A stretch of DNA of 64,000 nucleotides from positions 62,001 to 126,000 of the forward strand of contig JBFLKU010000012.1 in the NCBI GenBank assembly GCA_040883315.1. Direction: 5' to 3'. Below the pieces are notes generated by a model. The model worked only from the letters and a program-made list of their open reading frames with translations. It had not been told where the DNA came from and did no database searches. This DNA comes from JAFGUF01 sp040883315 (GTDB lineage: Bacteria; Bacillota; Clostridia; Christensenellales; UMGS416). A program made the translations under genes and the position numbers. Positions 8,716-17,430 of this stretch are shown here, piece after piece. Position 1 is the stretch's first letter; every line of letters starts with the position of its first letter.

Positions 8716-8784
8716 AAACTTCTTGTTTATCAAGAAGAGGGGAAGAGGTAGATTAAGAATGAAGAAACTTAGATGTTTCATTCG
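8690..8784 (-). ncRNA. Candidate small RNA with C-rich single-stranded region
   Basis: Read on the minus strand, this gene-free stretch gives three successive hairpins: GAATGAA/TTCATTC at the 5' end (8757-8783), CTTCTTG/CAAGAAG (8719-8737), and a final GCCGAAC/GTTCGGC followed by eight T residues. Between the first two lies an unpaired pyrimidine stretch TACCTCTTCCCCTCTT, complementary to Shine-Dalgarno-like sequence. A possible extended -10 (TGATAATAT) lies just upstream near 8788-8796. The UCCCC-in-a-loop layout resembles regulatory RNAs such as staphylococcal RsaE, but no family is recognised. This is inference from structure only. Confidence 0.4.
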
Positions 8785-8889
8785 TGTATATTATCACTTT
8801 TAAATATGTTGATTTTATGGTGAAAGTATGAATTTTTTTTGAATTTGCATAGTTCATGTAAAGTTCATATTATATCTATAAAAAGTAAA

Positions 8890-8918
8890 TAACCCGAGAA
8901 TTTGAAATTCTCGGGTTA
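8890..8918 (-). terminator. Terminator of the purR-glmU-prs-fba operon
   Basis: A long near-perfect palindrome, TAACCCGAGAATTT with its complement, 22 bp after the fba stop and followed on the minus strand by a T-rich stretch. Confidence 0.85.
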
Positions 8919-8939
8919 TATTTGCTTTAATATGTTTGT

Positions 8940-9869
8940 TTATGCTTTTCCGTCTGAGCCCAATACTGTTTTGATTTTGTGTGTAACAATATCTTTTGTG
9001 TATTTTCTTGCTTCTCCTAGATATTTTCTTGGGTCAAAGTCTTTTGGATTGTCATGCAGATAATGTCTTACAGCTGCTGTAACAGCAAGTCTGATATCTG
9101 AGTCAATGTTTATTTTGCAAACAGCCATTGCAGCTGCTTTTCTAAGCATATCTTCCGGCACGCCTTTTGCGCCGCTCATGTCTCCGCCGTATTTGTTTAT
9201 CTCTTCTACATATTCAGGCACAACAGATGATGCACCATGCAGAACTATTGGGAAGCCTGGAAGTCTTTTTGATACTTCTTCTAAGATATCATATCTCAGC
9301 TTTGCTTCACCTGTAAATTTGAATGCACCGTGGCTAGTTCCTATAGCTATAGCCAATGAATCACAGCCTGTTCTCTTTACGAATTCTTCTACTTGCTCTG
9401 GCTTTGTATAGCTTGCGTCGTCTGCAGATACGTTTACGTCGTCTTCCACGCCAGCCAGCTGACCTAGCTCAGCCTCAACTGTCACTCCCTTTGGATGAGC
9501 ATATTCAACAACTTTTTTTGTTAATTCAATATTCTCTTCAAATGAGTGGTGAGAAGCATCAATCATAACTGATGTGAAACCGCTGTCTATGCATGCCTTG
9601 CATATTTCAAAATCTGCACCGTGGTCCAGATGCAATGCGATCGGAATATCAGTTGTTTTTACTGCTGCGTCCACTAGATTTGTCAAATAATCGCTGCCTG
9701 CATATTTTCTTGCTCCGGCAGATACCTGCAAAATAAGTGGTGATTTTTGTTCTTGAGCTGCTTCAACGATGCCTTGCACCATTTCCATGTTGTTTACGTT
9801 GAATGCTCCTACTGCATAACCGCCTTCATATGCTGCTTTTAACATTTCCTTTGTGTTTACTAATGGCAT
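8940..9869 (-). CDS. fba: Class II fructose-1,6-bisphosphate aldolase
   Basis: The glycolytic and gluconeogenic aldolase that splits fructose-1,6-bisphosphate into two triose phosphates, zinc dependent. At 309 residues it is of the short class II type. Metal and substrate residues are visible: HLDHGADFE near 79 (Asp and His), VEAELGQLAG near 131, GTSHGAFKF near 177 and VLHGASSVV near 206. An AGGAGG site precedes the ATG. It is the last gene of the operon after prs, 28 bp downstream, and is followed by a clear terminator. Confidence 0.97.
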   Translation of the reverse strand: MPLVNTKEMLKAAYEGGYAVGAFNVNNMEMVQGIVEAAQEQKSPLILQVSAGARKYAGSDYLTNLVDAAVKTTDIPIALHLDHGADFEICKACIDSGFTSVMIDASHHSFEENIELTKKVVEYAHPKGVTVEAELGQLAGVEDDVNVSADDASYTKPEQVEEFVKRTGCDSLAIAIGTSHGAFKFTGEAKLRYDILEEVSKRLPGFPIVLHGASSVVPEYVEEINKYGGDMSGAKGVPEDMLRKAAAMAVCKINIDSDIRLAVTAAVRHYLHDNPKDFDPRKYLGEARKYTKDIVTHKIKTVLGSDGKA

Positions 9870-9897
9870 ATTATCCTCCTAAAAAATAATTTTCAAT

Positions 9898-10899
9898 TTA
9901 CAATTCTATTGACTGCTGTACCCCTATTGGCCTTATGCTGGTCGGTGCCTTTGTGAATAGTGAGCTTACAGGCATATCTTCGTGTATTCTCTCAATAGCC
10001 TCTGCAAACATCGGTGCGACCGATAGCATTCTTATTTTGTCAATCTTTTTATCTTCAGTTTGTAGTATTGTGTTTGTCATTACCAGTTCTTTAATGCATG
10101 ATTTGTTCAGCTTGTCCACAGCATCGCCAGATAGCACTCCGTGTGTGCAGCATGCATACACTTCCAGTGCCCCGTGCTGAAGCAGTGCCTCCGCACTTTT
10201 AACTATTGTTCCTGCTGTGTCTATCATATCATCTACCAAAAGAACTCTTTTGCCTTCAACAGAGCCTATTACATTCATAACCTCTGATTGATTTGCTTTT
10301 GGTCGTCTTTTTTCTATTATGGCCAGAGGGGCGTTTACCGTGCTGGCAAAGCTTCTGGATCTGTTTACTGAGCCAATATCAGGGCCTACCACCACTAAAT
10401 CATCTCCTATGAAAAGCCTTTTTACATAGTGTGCTATCAAAATAGGCATTCCGTAAAGATTATCTGTAGGGATATCAAAAAACCCTTGTATCTGCGGCGC
10501 GTGCAAATCCATTGTCAGCACTCTGTCTGCTCCTGCAGATGTCAGAAGATTGGCAACCAGTTTGGCAGTAATCGGGTCTCTCGCCCTTGTTTTTCTGTCC
10601 TGCCTTGCGTATCCAAAATATGGAATAACTGCTGTTATTCTTCTAGCAGATGCTCTCTTTGCAGCGTCAATCATAATCAGCAGTTCCATTAAATGATCAT
10701 TAGTCGGGTCATTTGTGCTCTGCAGTAAAAATACATCACAGCCTCTTACGGTTTCAAGTATCTGGACGGAAGTTTCGCCGTCGCTGAATTTTTCCACTTT
10801 GTTTATTCCCAGAGGAATCTCCAAAAGTTTTGCAATCTCTTTGGTCAGTTCAGTGTTCGCTCCTACATCAAATAGCTTAATTGTGCCATTTCTGCCCAT
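9898..10899 (-). CDS. prs: Ribose-phosphate pyrophosphokinase
   Basis: Makes PRPP from ribose-5-phosphate and ATP for purine, pyrimidine, His and Trp synthesis. At 333 residues it is of normal length. The PRPP-binding loop VLLVDDMIDTAGTI lies near 222, YARQDRKTR near 102 and the flexible-loop EKRRPKANQ near 194. The usual SPDxGGVxRAR segment reads GPDIGSVNRSR here, a mild departure inside an otherwise typical enzyme. It lies between glmU and fba. The purR-glmU-prs order is familiar from Firmicutes, and PRPP is the effector that releases PurR. Confidence 0.96.
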   Translation of the reverse strand: MGRNGTIKLFDVGANTELTKEIAKLLEIPLGINKVEKFSDGETSVQILETVRGCDVFLLQSTNDPTNDHLMELLIMIDAAKRASARRITAVIPYFGYARQDRKTRARDPITAKLVANLLTSAGADRVLTMDLHAPQIQGFFDIPTDNLYGMPILIAHYVKRLFIGDDLVVVGPDIGSVNRSRSFASTVNAPLAIIEKRRPKANQSEVMNVIGSVEGKRVLLVDDMIDTAGTIVKSAEALLQHGALEVYACCTHGVLSGDAVDKLNKSCIKELVMTNTILQTEDKKIDKIRMLSVAPMFAEAIERIHEDMPVSSLFTKAPTSIRPIGVQQSIEL

Positions 10900-10933
10900 A
10901 AAATAATATTCTCCCGCACGTCTTTGTGCCTTG

Positions 10934-12280
10934 TTAAGGCTTTGTCCAGCCCTCTTTGTTTATTTGCCTGCTCCTTGCAATAGCCAATGTATTGTTTGGT
11001 ACATCATCTGTGATAGTCGATCCTGCTGCTGTGTATGCATTTTCGCCCACTGAAACAGGAGAAACTAAATTAGTATTGCACCCGATAAATGCGTTGTCTT
11101 TTATTTTCGTTCTGTGTTTGTTCTTTCCGTCATAGTTCACAATAACTACACCACAGCCTAGGTTTACATTGTTTCCCACATCAGCGTCGCCAACATATGT
11201 AAGGTGCGATATTTTTGTATTGTCCCCTATTGTCGAATTTTTTATTTCAACGAAGTCCCCTACTTTGCAGTCTTTGCCTATTTTTGATTTCGGGCGAAGG
11301 TATGCATTAGGTCCTATCTTTGATTTATTGTCTACATAGCTTTTTTCTATAGTAGATGCTTTTATCTCTACATCGTCAGCGATTTGGGCATCTTTGATAT
11401 TGCTGGCTCCATAAAGTCTGCATCTCTCGCCTATTTTGGTGTTTCCTTCTATCACGCAGCCAGGATATATAACAGTATCATTTCCAATTTCAACGCCAGC
11501 ATCAATATATGTAGTATCAGGGTCGATTATAGTAACGCCCCCTACCATGTGATCTTTATTTATTCTATAGCGTAATTCTTTTGCTGAAAGTGATAACTGA
11601 TATCTGTCATTTGTGCCTAGTGCTTCATGTGCATCTATTATTATGCTGCCTATTTTGCCGCCCGCTTTGTTTATTATCTCTACCGTGTCTGTCAGATAAT
11701 ATTCACCCTGTGAATTGTTACAGTCCAGCTTGCCTAGTGCATCGATTAGTTCATTTGATTTAAAGCAGAACACCCCAGTGTTTATCTCGTTTATCTCCAG
11801 CTCTTCAGGGCTGGCATCTCTGTGTTCTACTATTTTTAAAACATGACCTGAATCGTCTTTGACAATTCTGCCAAGACCAGTCGGGTCATCTGCGATAGCT
11901 GTAAGCATTACAGCTGATAAATTGTTTTCTTGTGTGAAATCAAGCAGTTTTTTTATGCTCTCCTGCTTTAAAAGAATCATATCTCCATATGTAACAACAA
12001 CATAATCGGTTTCTTTTATATACTCCTGTGCCATCATCACAGCATGGCCTGTGCCTTTTTGCTCATCCTGAATAGCATAATATGCTCTGTCACCAAGAGT
12101 TTCTTTGATCAGTTCTTTCCCATATCCAATCACAACAGCTGGTTTTTCATCTACTAAAGCCACCGAATTCATCGCCCACTCCACCATGGTTTTGCCCATG
12201 GCTTTATGAAGCACCTTCGGTAAGTCAGACTTCATTCTGGTTCCTTTTCCTGCCGCCAATATTATTGCTTTTGTTTTCAT
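10934..12280 (-). CDS. glmU: Bifunctional UDP-N-acetylglucosamine pyrophosphorylase / glucosamine-1-phosphate acetyltransferase
   Basis: GlmU acetylates glucosamine-1-phosphate and then uridylylates it, giving UDP-GlcNAc for the cell wall. The N-terminal nucleotidyltransferase has the signature LAAGKGTRMKSDLPKV at about residues 8-23. The C-terminal left-handed beta-helix starts near 245 and carries hexapeptide repeats and the acetyltransferase stretch YLRPKSKIG, with GCGVVIVNYDGKNKH near 370. I chose the ATG at 12280, preceded by GAGGAG; the upstream ATG at 12304 would overlap purR. Length is then 448 residues, typical. It follows purR after 14 bp. Confidence 0.96.
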   Translation of the reverse strand: MKTKAIILAAGKGTRMKSDLPKVLHKAMGKTMVEWAMNSVALVDEKPAVVIGYGKELIKETLGDRAYYAIQDEQKGTGHAVMMAQEYIKETDYVVVTYGDMILLKQESIKKLLDFTQENNLSAVMLTAIADDPTGLGRIVKDDSGHVLKIVEHRDASPEELEINEINTGVFCFKSNELIDALGKLDCNNSQGEYYLTDTVEIINKAGGKIGSIIIDAHEALGTNDRYQLSLSAKELRYRINKDHMVGGVTIIDPDTTYIDAGVEIGNDTVIYPGCVIEGNTKIGERCRLYGASNIKDAQIADDVEIKASTIEKSYVDNKSKIGPNAYLRPKSKIGKDCKVGDFVEIKNSTIGDNTKISHLTYVGDADVGNNVNLGCGVVIVNYDGKNKHRTKIKDNAFIGCNTNLVSPVSVGENAYTAAGSTITDDVPNNTLAIARSRQINKEGWTKP

Positions 12281-12294
12281 ATGCTCCTCTATGC

Positions 12295-13107
12295 TTAAAT
12301 CCATACAGAAGGTCTTACATCGACTTTCTGATTTATTTCATCTACATTGTGCAGCTCCATAAGAGCCTTGTATTCTTTCACTTTTTTTGCTTCCGGATGC
12401 TTTGTTGCTATCACCACTCCAACTCCCACAACCGTTATTGCAAATTCTTTCATCATGTCCATCAGGCCTCTTGCGCTTCCTCCGCCTTTCATAAAGTCAT
12501 CGATTATCAGTGCCTTTTGCCCGTCGCCTACTGTTCTTTTAGGCAGCGACATAGTTTGGATTCTGTTGTTTGTTCCTGTTACATAGTTGATAGACACAAC
12601 CGAACCGTCACTTATTTTAGCATCTCTTCTGGCAATTAGCAATGGTATATTTAAAGTTCTTGCAGCCATTAATGCCACAGGAATACCCTTAGTTTCTATA
12701 GTAACCACAAAATCCGGATGGGATTTGTAAAACTCCATTGCCAGTATCTCGCCCATCTTCGCTACTTTGTCCGGATTAGACAAAATGTCCAGCATATACA
12801 GATAGCCGCCCGGCAGTATTCTTTTGCCGTCGCTGAGTGTTTTGCATGTGTTCTGAATGAAATCTTTTACATCATTTTTTTTGTATGGAATGTATTTCAC
12901 TCCGCCTGCAGCACCAGGTACAGTTTCTACCTTGCCCAGCCTATATTTTTCTATAGATGCCTGCGCAATGGCTACATCCTCTGAAATTGTTGATTTTGCT
13001 GAACCAAACATATTTGAAAAGAAGGACAAAGTAAATATTTTGTTGGGATTATCCGACAGCATCTTTACAATTATGCTGATTCTCTCATTTCTTTTTACTT
13101 TCTCCAT
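12295..13107 (-). CDS. purR: Pur operon repressor
   Basis: PurR of the Bacillus/Clostridium type represses purine genes and is released by PRPP. It has an N-terminal winged helix (RNERISIIVKMLSDNPNKIF through SKSTISEDVAI-like sequence, residues 6-50). A phosphoribosyltransferase-like domain follows, with the PRPP loop ALIIDDFMKGGGSARG near 201. At 270 residues it is of usual length. It heads the run purR-glmU-prs-fba, so the repressor and the enzyme making its effector share a transcript. A weak TGGAAA/17/TATAAT-like promoter can be seen in the 100-bp gap behind marR. spoVG, often present here in Firmicutes, is absent. Confidence 0.93.
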   Translation of the reverse strand: MEKVKRNERISIIVKMLSDNPNKIFTLSFFSNMFGSAKSTISEDVAIAQASIEKYRLGKVETVPGAAGGVKYIPYKKNDVKDFIQNTCKTLSDGKRILPGGYLYMLDILSNPDKVAKMGEILAMEFYKSHPDFVVTIETKGIPVALMAARTLNIPLLIARRDAKISDGSVVSINYVTGTNNRIQTMSLPKRTVGDGQKALIIDDFMKGGGSARGLMDMMKEFAITVVGVGVVIATKHPEAKKVKEYKALMELHNVDEINQKVDVRPSVWI

Positions 13108-13209
13108 AAATAGTCCCTTTCAAATCTTACGAATATTTTTCGCTTTTTTATTATTATAATTCGTTTTTTAAATATTTTCCAGCATTTTTAAAAAATATTT
13201 ATATTATAG

Positions 13210-13668
13210 CTAATAAAACTCCTTGAAAAAGTCTAGCATTTGCTTAAGACCTTTCACCAATTCTTCTTTTTCGTTTAATTTGAAATCATTCATTAGTGCT
13301 TCAATCAGCTGATTGTGGAACTGTGCGTGAGAACTGTAGCATTTCTTCCCTTCATCTGTTAGGAAAAGTCCCTGCTTTCTTTTGTCGTTCTCCAAATGCA
13401 TTCTTTTAAGCAGCTCTTTTTTTACCAGCCCATTCACACTCACACTTACCGTTGCTTTAGTAATATAGAGTTTATTTGCAATATCGGTTAGAATGCTTCC
13501 CGGCTCATCCCCTACTATCTCCAAAATATGTATCTCTGTTCTGCTTAGTTTAATATCGGATGAATTCTCTACAAATCTTTCCTGAATATTCATTATCTGA
13601 TGGAAGAGCTCTTTGAGAATTTCATTGGACATTTGATTAATTTCTATATTGTTCAATCTTGTCACCAA
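13210..13668 (-). CDS. MarR-family transcriptional regulator
   Basis: A 152-residue winged-helix protein with the MarR layout: helical dimer segments at both ends, recognition-helix region LTDIANKLYITKATVSVSVNGLVKKELL (residues 78-105, quoted here in part), and the wing LENDKRKQGLFLTDEGKK. The ligand is unknown. It is transcribed away from the methyltransferase/hydro-lyase operon at 13917, across a 248-bp gap with AT-rich palindromes, so that operon is its likeliest target. None of the possible starts (TTG at 13668, ATG at codon 13) has a clear ribosome site, so the N-terminus is uncertain. Confidence 0.85.
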   Translation of the reverse strand: MVTRLNNIEINQMSNEILKELFHQIMNIQERFVENSSDIKLSRTEIHILEIVGDEPGSILTDIANKLYITKATVSVSVNGLVKKELLKRMHLENDKRKQGLFLTDEGKKCYSSHAQFHNQLIEALMNDFKLNEKEELVKGLKQMLDFFKEFY

Positions 13669-13852
13669 CTTATAAATTATTACATATTATCTTATCATTA
13701 ATCCTCTGTATAAACAAGACAATACATACAGCAAATTAATTTTTTAAGCATTATTAATTAATAAAAATCTTTCGCTATGCAATCAGAGAAAAATGACTAA
13801 TATAACAAGGCGTGCATAAAGCTGCAGAATAATGCATATTTCTCAATTTCAA

Positions 13853-13881
13853 TTGACATATACAGACTTTTAATATATATT
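13853..13881 (+). promoter_or_regulatory. Promoter of the methyltransferase/hydro-lyase operon, with overlapping palindrome
   Basis: TTGACA, 17 bp, TATATT, with a leader of only about 30 nt. The -10 box sits inside the AT palindrome TTTAATATATATTAA, a plausible site for the divergent MarR protein. The short leader leaves no room for a SAM riboswitch or a T-box. Confidence 0.7.
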
Positions 13882-13916
13882 AATTTAAAGCAAATTAACC
13901 GAAAAACAGGAGAAAA

Positions 13917-15719
13917 ATGAGCAGTTTAAAGGAAAAAATCAATGATCTTATAAAAGATGATATTCTTTTCTTTGATGGTGCGTTCGGCACCTATTTCTCT
14001 CTGCTTTTCAATGAAGAAGACTGCGAAGCATCAAACATATCACATCCTGAAAGGGTAAAAAGAATCCACGGCGAATATGCCAAGGCCGGTGCCAACCTAT
14101 TGCGCACAAACACTTTTTCTGCAAATAAATTTCACCCGGAAATGGACAAGAAAAAAAGCGAAGAAATCATACGACTCGGTTTTAAAATAGCTCAAAGTGT
14201 AGCTTCATCATATGAGAATTGCTATGTCTGTGCAGATATCGGCCCCATTTCATATGGTGCATACAGTGAACATAATATTTCCGATGAAGATATATTAGCC
14301 GAGTACAAAAGGATAATTGATATTTTTCTCGGTGCCGGCGCTCAAATATTTGTATTTGAAACAATGTCAGATATTTCACCTTTGGATAAGGCTGTAGAAT
14401 ATTTAAAGCAAAAAAATAATAATGCATATGTTATATGTCAGTTTGCTTTTCGCCCTGATGGGTACACAAAGAGTGCAATAGGAATCGAGAATATCGTAAA
14501 GGCCTTTAACGCCGTACCCTGCGATAGCATAGGCTTTAATTGTGCCAGCGGACCAGCACACGTGCTATCACATATTAAAAAAGCTATAAAATACGCAAAA
14601 AAACCACTATCTGCTCTACCAAATGCGAGCTTCCCCTCTTTATACGAAGGAAGACAAATATATAACAAAGCAGAGGGATACTTTGTAGAGATAATGCTGC
14701 ACATGATATCTTTAGGTGTAAAATTTGCAGGCGGCTGCTGCGGCACTACCCCGCTGCACATTGCAGCCCTGACGAATGCAGCAAAAAAACATAAACCAAA
14801 AAAATATGATGAGACCTCTGATGAAAATATAATAGAGTATAATAAAAAGGTATCTAAGCCTAAAGTAGATGTTTTTGTAGAGCTGTCTCCGCCAACCACT
14901 GGAAAACTATCAGGCACATTAAAAAGATGTGAGCTGATAGAGGAAATGGGAATAAAAAACGTCACATTGCCGGATTCTCCTCTGGCTCGAACCAGAATGA
15001 ATCCTTTGATTATTTCATCATCAATAAGGCAAGACACAGACTTAAACACTTTGGTTCATCTATGCTGCAGGGATAGAAATATCATTGCACTGCAATCAGA
15101 TATAATGGCAGGCTGGGCAATGGGGCTGAGAAACCTTTTATGTGTCACGGGTGACCCGGTGGCTGCAGGCGGCAGAGACGACATAAAAAGCGTATTCAAC
15201 CTATCTTCTGTGAATCTGATGAAACTTGTATCACAGATGAACAAGGAAATGTTTGAGGATGAACCTATAAATATATATGGTGCTGTAAACCTAACAGCTA
15301 AAAACTTCGATTCTGTTCTATCCAGAACAAGAAAAAAGGTAGAAGCTGGGGCAATCGGCTTTTTATCACAGCCTATTTTTTCATCTAGCGATGTAGATAG
15401 AGTAAAGGAATTTAAAAAGAGCATTGATGCCAAGCTATATGTAGGGATAATGCCTCCTGTAACATATAATAACGCACTGTTTTTAAACAACGAAGTGCCG
15501 GATATTATTATTCCTGATAATATAATAGATGGCTTTTCGAAAATAACTGATAAAACCGAGGCTGAAGAGTACGGCTGCCAAGTTGTTGGAAAAGTGGCAG
15601 TAGAAGCATTGGAATATGCTGACGGATTATATTTGCTTCCTCCTTTTGGAAGAATATCCTGTGTAAGCAGAATAATTGACTATGTAAACAAAAATTTAAA
15701 TGAGGATAAATATGAATAG
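13917..15719 (+). CDS. yitJ: Homocysteine S-methyltransferase / methylenetetrahydrofolate reductase fusion (YitJ type)
   Basis: Two domains. Residues 1-300 form a homocysteine methyltransferase barrel with zinc ligands in IGFNCASGP and FAGGCCGTT. Residues 315-590 form a MetF-type reductase (FVELSPPTTGKLSG, GVTLPDSP-like NVTLPDSPLAR, NLLCVTGDP, GFLSQPIF) that makes 5-methyl-THF. The 600-residue length matches the YitJ fusion known from Bacillus. The first gene of an operon, it overlaps the next by 8 bp and sits directly behind a strong promoter. It presumably supplies methyl groups for methionine, or recycles homocysteine. The reductase's electron donor is not evident. The family is confident; the in vivo methyl donor for the first domain is not known. 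Confidence 0.9.
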   Translation: MSSLKEKINDLIKDDILFFDGAFGTYFSLLFNEEDCEASNISHPERVKRIHGEYAKAGANLLRTNTFSANKFHPEMDKKKSEEIIRLGFKIAQSVASSYENCYVCADIGPISYGAYSEHNISDEDILAEYKRIIDIFLGAGAQIFVFETMSDISPLDKAVEYLKQKNNNAYVICQFAFRPDGYTKSAIGIENIVKAFNAVPCDSIGFNCASGPAHVLSHIKKAIKYAKKPLSALPNASFPSLYEGRQIYNKAEGYFVEIMLHMISLGVKFAGGCCGTTPLHIAALTNAAKKHKPKKYDETSDENIIEYNKKVSKPKVDVFVELSPPTTGKLSGTLKRCELIEEMGIKNVTLPDSPLARTRMNPLIISSSIRQDTDLNTLVHLCCRDRNIIALQSDIMAGWAMGLRNLLCVTGDPVAAGGRDDIKSVFNLSSVNLMKLVSQMNKEMFEDEPINIYGAVNLTAKNFDSVLSRTRKKVEAGAIGFLSQPIFSSSDVDRVKEFKKSIDAKLYVGIMPPVTYNNALFLNNEVPDIIIPDNIIDGFSKITDKTEAEEYGCQVVGKVAVEALEYADGLYLLPPFGRISCVSRIIDYVNKNLNEDKYE

Positions 15720-17430
15720 AAAAGAATTCAGAGAATGGGCAAAAGAAAGCATTCACCTTCTCGATGGCTCTACAGGCGTGGCACTAGTCAAGCTTAAGGG
15801 AATGGGCGGCTCTGATGTACCCGAAAAATTTATTATGGAAAATCCTGATGCAATAATATCACTGCAGGAAGAATATGTAGATAGCGGAGCGGAGATAATA
15901 TTAACTCCCACTTTGAGTGCTACTTCGCCTATGCTGCAGGCTCATGGCATGGATAACCACAAAGAGATAGTCTCTTTCCTTTGCAGCTGCACAAAAAAAG
16001 CCGCAAAAGACGATGCATATGTAGCAGCAGAGCTAGGCCCTACAGGGCAGTTTCTTGTTCCCATGGGCATGCTTTCATTTGATGAAATGGTTGATATATT
16101 TAAAGAGCAGGTGAAATACAGCCTTGAACAAGGTGTAGATATGTTTATTCTGGAAACCTTTATAGACCTTCAGGAAGCCAGATGCGCAGTAATTGCTGTT
16201 CGCGAGCTTTGCGAGCTTCCTATTATAGCTTCTCTGACATTTGAAAATTCTATGACTTTATCCGGCAATTCACCAGAGTGTGTGGCAATAGCACTGGAAT
16301 CTGCTGGGGCAGACGCAATAGGTGCAAACTGCTCATCAGGACCTGTGGAGATAGCAGATGTCATATCAAAGATGGCAAAAGTTACGGAACTTCCTTTGTT
16401 TGCAAAGCCAAACGCAGGCGTACCATGCGTAGTGGATGGAGAAACACAGTTCCCTATGGATGCTGATGAATTTGCAGAAAAAGCAAAGCTTTTGGTTGAC
16501 GCAGGTGCCACATTAATTGGCGGATGCTGCGGCACGCTGCCGGAACACATAAAGCTGCTAAACGATAAAATAAAGCCATTAGATCCTGCAAAAAGACAGC
16601 CTGTTACAGATACTTATGTATCATCAGCCAGCAGACTCGTTAAGCTGAACAGTGATAAATTCATATCTATTGGCGAAAGAATAAATCCATCTAGCAAAAA
16701 GGATTTGGTTGAAAGCTTGAAAGCCAAGGATATTATGGCAATAGTGAGCATGGCAAATGAGCAATCTGATGCAGGTGCTGATATACTGGATATCAATGTA
16801 TCCGCAGTGAAGGTGGATGAAGAGGCTGTGATGAAGCAAATAGCAGCAGAACTTCCTGTATACTGCCCTACTCCGCTTTGCTTTGATTCTGCCAATATTC
16901 AGGTGATGGAGCAGGCACTGCGTACATACTGCGGACGTGCAGTTATCAATTCAGCCAGCAGCGACTCCGAGCGCATGGAAGACATGATTAAACTTGCTGA
17001 AAAATACGGTGCAGTTATCATATTGCTTCCATTCATCGGAAAGGCCGACATGAATTTCGAGGACAGAAAACAAGGGCTTAAAAAGCTGACAGACTGCTGT
17101 GAAAAATACGGCGTAGACAAAAGACACATGCTTGTAGACGGCGTTGTGATGTCCGTGTCTACAAACACCCTTTCTGCCAAGCACACACTAGAGTTTATTA
17201 AATGGTGCAAAGAGCAAGGATACCTAACAACAGGCGGCGTATCAAACATATCATTTGGTCTGCCGCAAAAAACAGTTATAAACCAAATATTTTTAACACA
17301 GATGATACAGGCTGGTCTTTCAACCGGCATAGTACATATGACACAAGAAACCAGAAACATTATTAATGCATCTTATCTTTTAAGCGGAAAAGACGAATGG
17401 TGCATGAATTGGATTGAGGAGATGGCATAA
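15712..17430 (+). CDS. metH: MetH-type methionine synthase lacking the cobalamin-binding domain
   Basis: Residues 1-285 form the homocysteine-binding barrel, with zinc ligands in IGANCSSGP and IGGCCGTLPEH. From about 315 to 560 comes the methyl-THF (pterin) barrel, with SIGERINPSS, ADILDINVS and TTGGVSNISFGLP. The protein then stops at 572 residues. Canonical MetH goes on with a B12-binding domain (DxHxxG motif) and a reactivation domain, and neither is present here or in the adjacent genes. The corrinoid carrier must be encoded elsewhere, or this enzyme works differently. The ATG at 15712 follows GAGGATAAAT. It overlaps both neighbours, so it is translationally coupled. Confidence 0.88.
   Translation: MNRKEFREWAKESIHLLDGSTGVALVKLKGMGGSDVPEKFIMENPDAIISLQEEYVDSGAEIILTPTLSATSPMLQAHGMDNHKEIVSFLCSCTKKAAKDDAYVAAELGPTGQFLVPMGMLSFDEMVDIFKEQVKYSLEQGVDMFILETFIDLQEARCAVIAVRELCELPIIASLTFENSMTLSGNSPECVAIALESAGADAIGANCSSGPVEIADVISKMAKVTELPLFAKPNAGVPCVVDGETQFPMDADEFAEKAKLLVDAGATLIGGCCGTLPEHIKLLNDKIKPLDPAKRQPVTDTYVSSASRLVKLNSDKFISIGERINPSSKKDLVESLKAKDIMAIVSMANEQSDAGADILDINVSAVKVDEEAVMKQIAAELPVYCPTPLCFDSANIQVMEQALRTYCGRAVINSASSDSERMEDMIKLAEKYGAVIILLPFIGKADMNFEDRKQGLKKLTDCCEKYGVDKRHMLVDGVVMSVSTNTLSAKHTLEFIKWCKEQGYLTTGGVSNISFGLPQKTVINQIFLTQMIQAGLSTGIVHMTQETRNIINASYLLSGKDEWCMNWIEEMA

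Noticed and set aside
13669..13916. SAM riboswitch or T-box before the methyltransferase operon
   Set aside because: The transcript start predicted from the promoter leaves only about 30 nt, and no K-turn, aptamer core or GTGGnACCGCG sequence is present.
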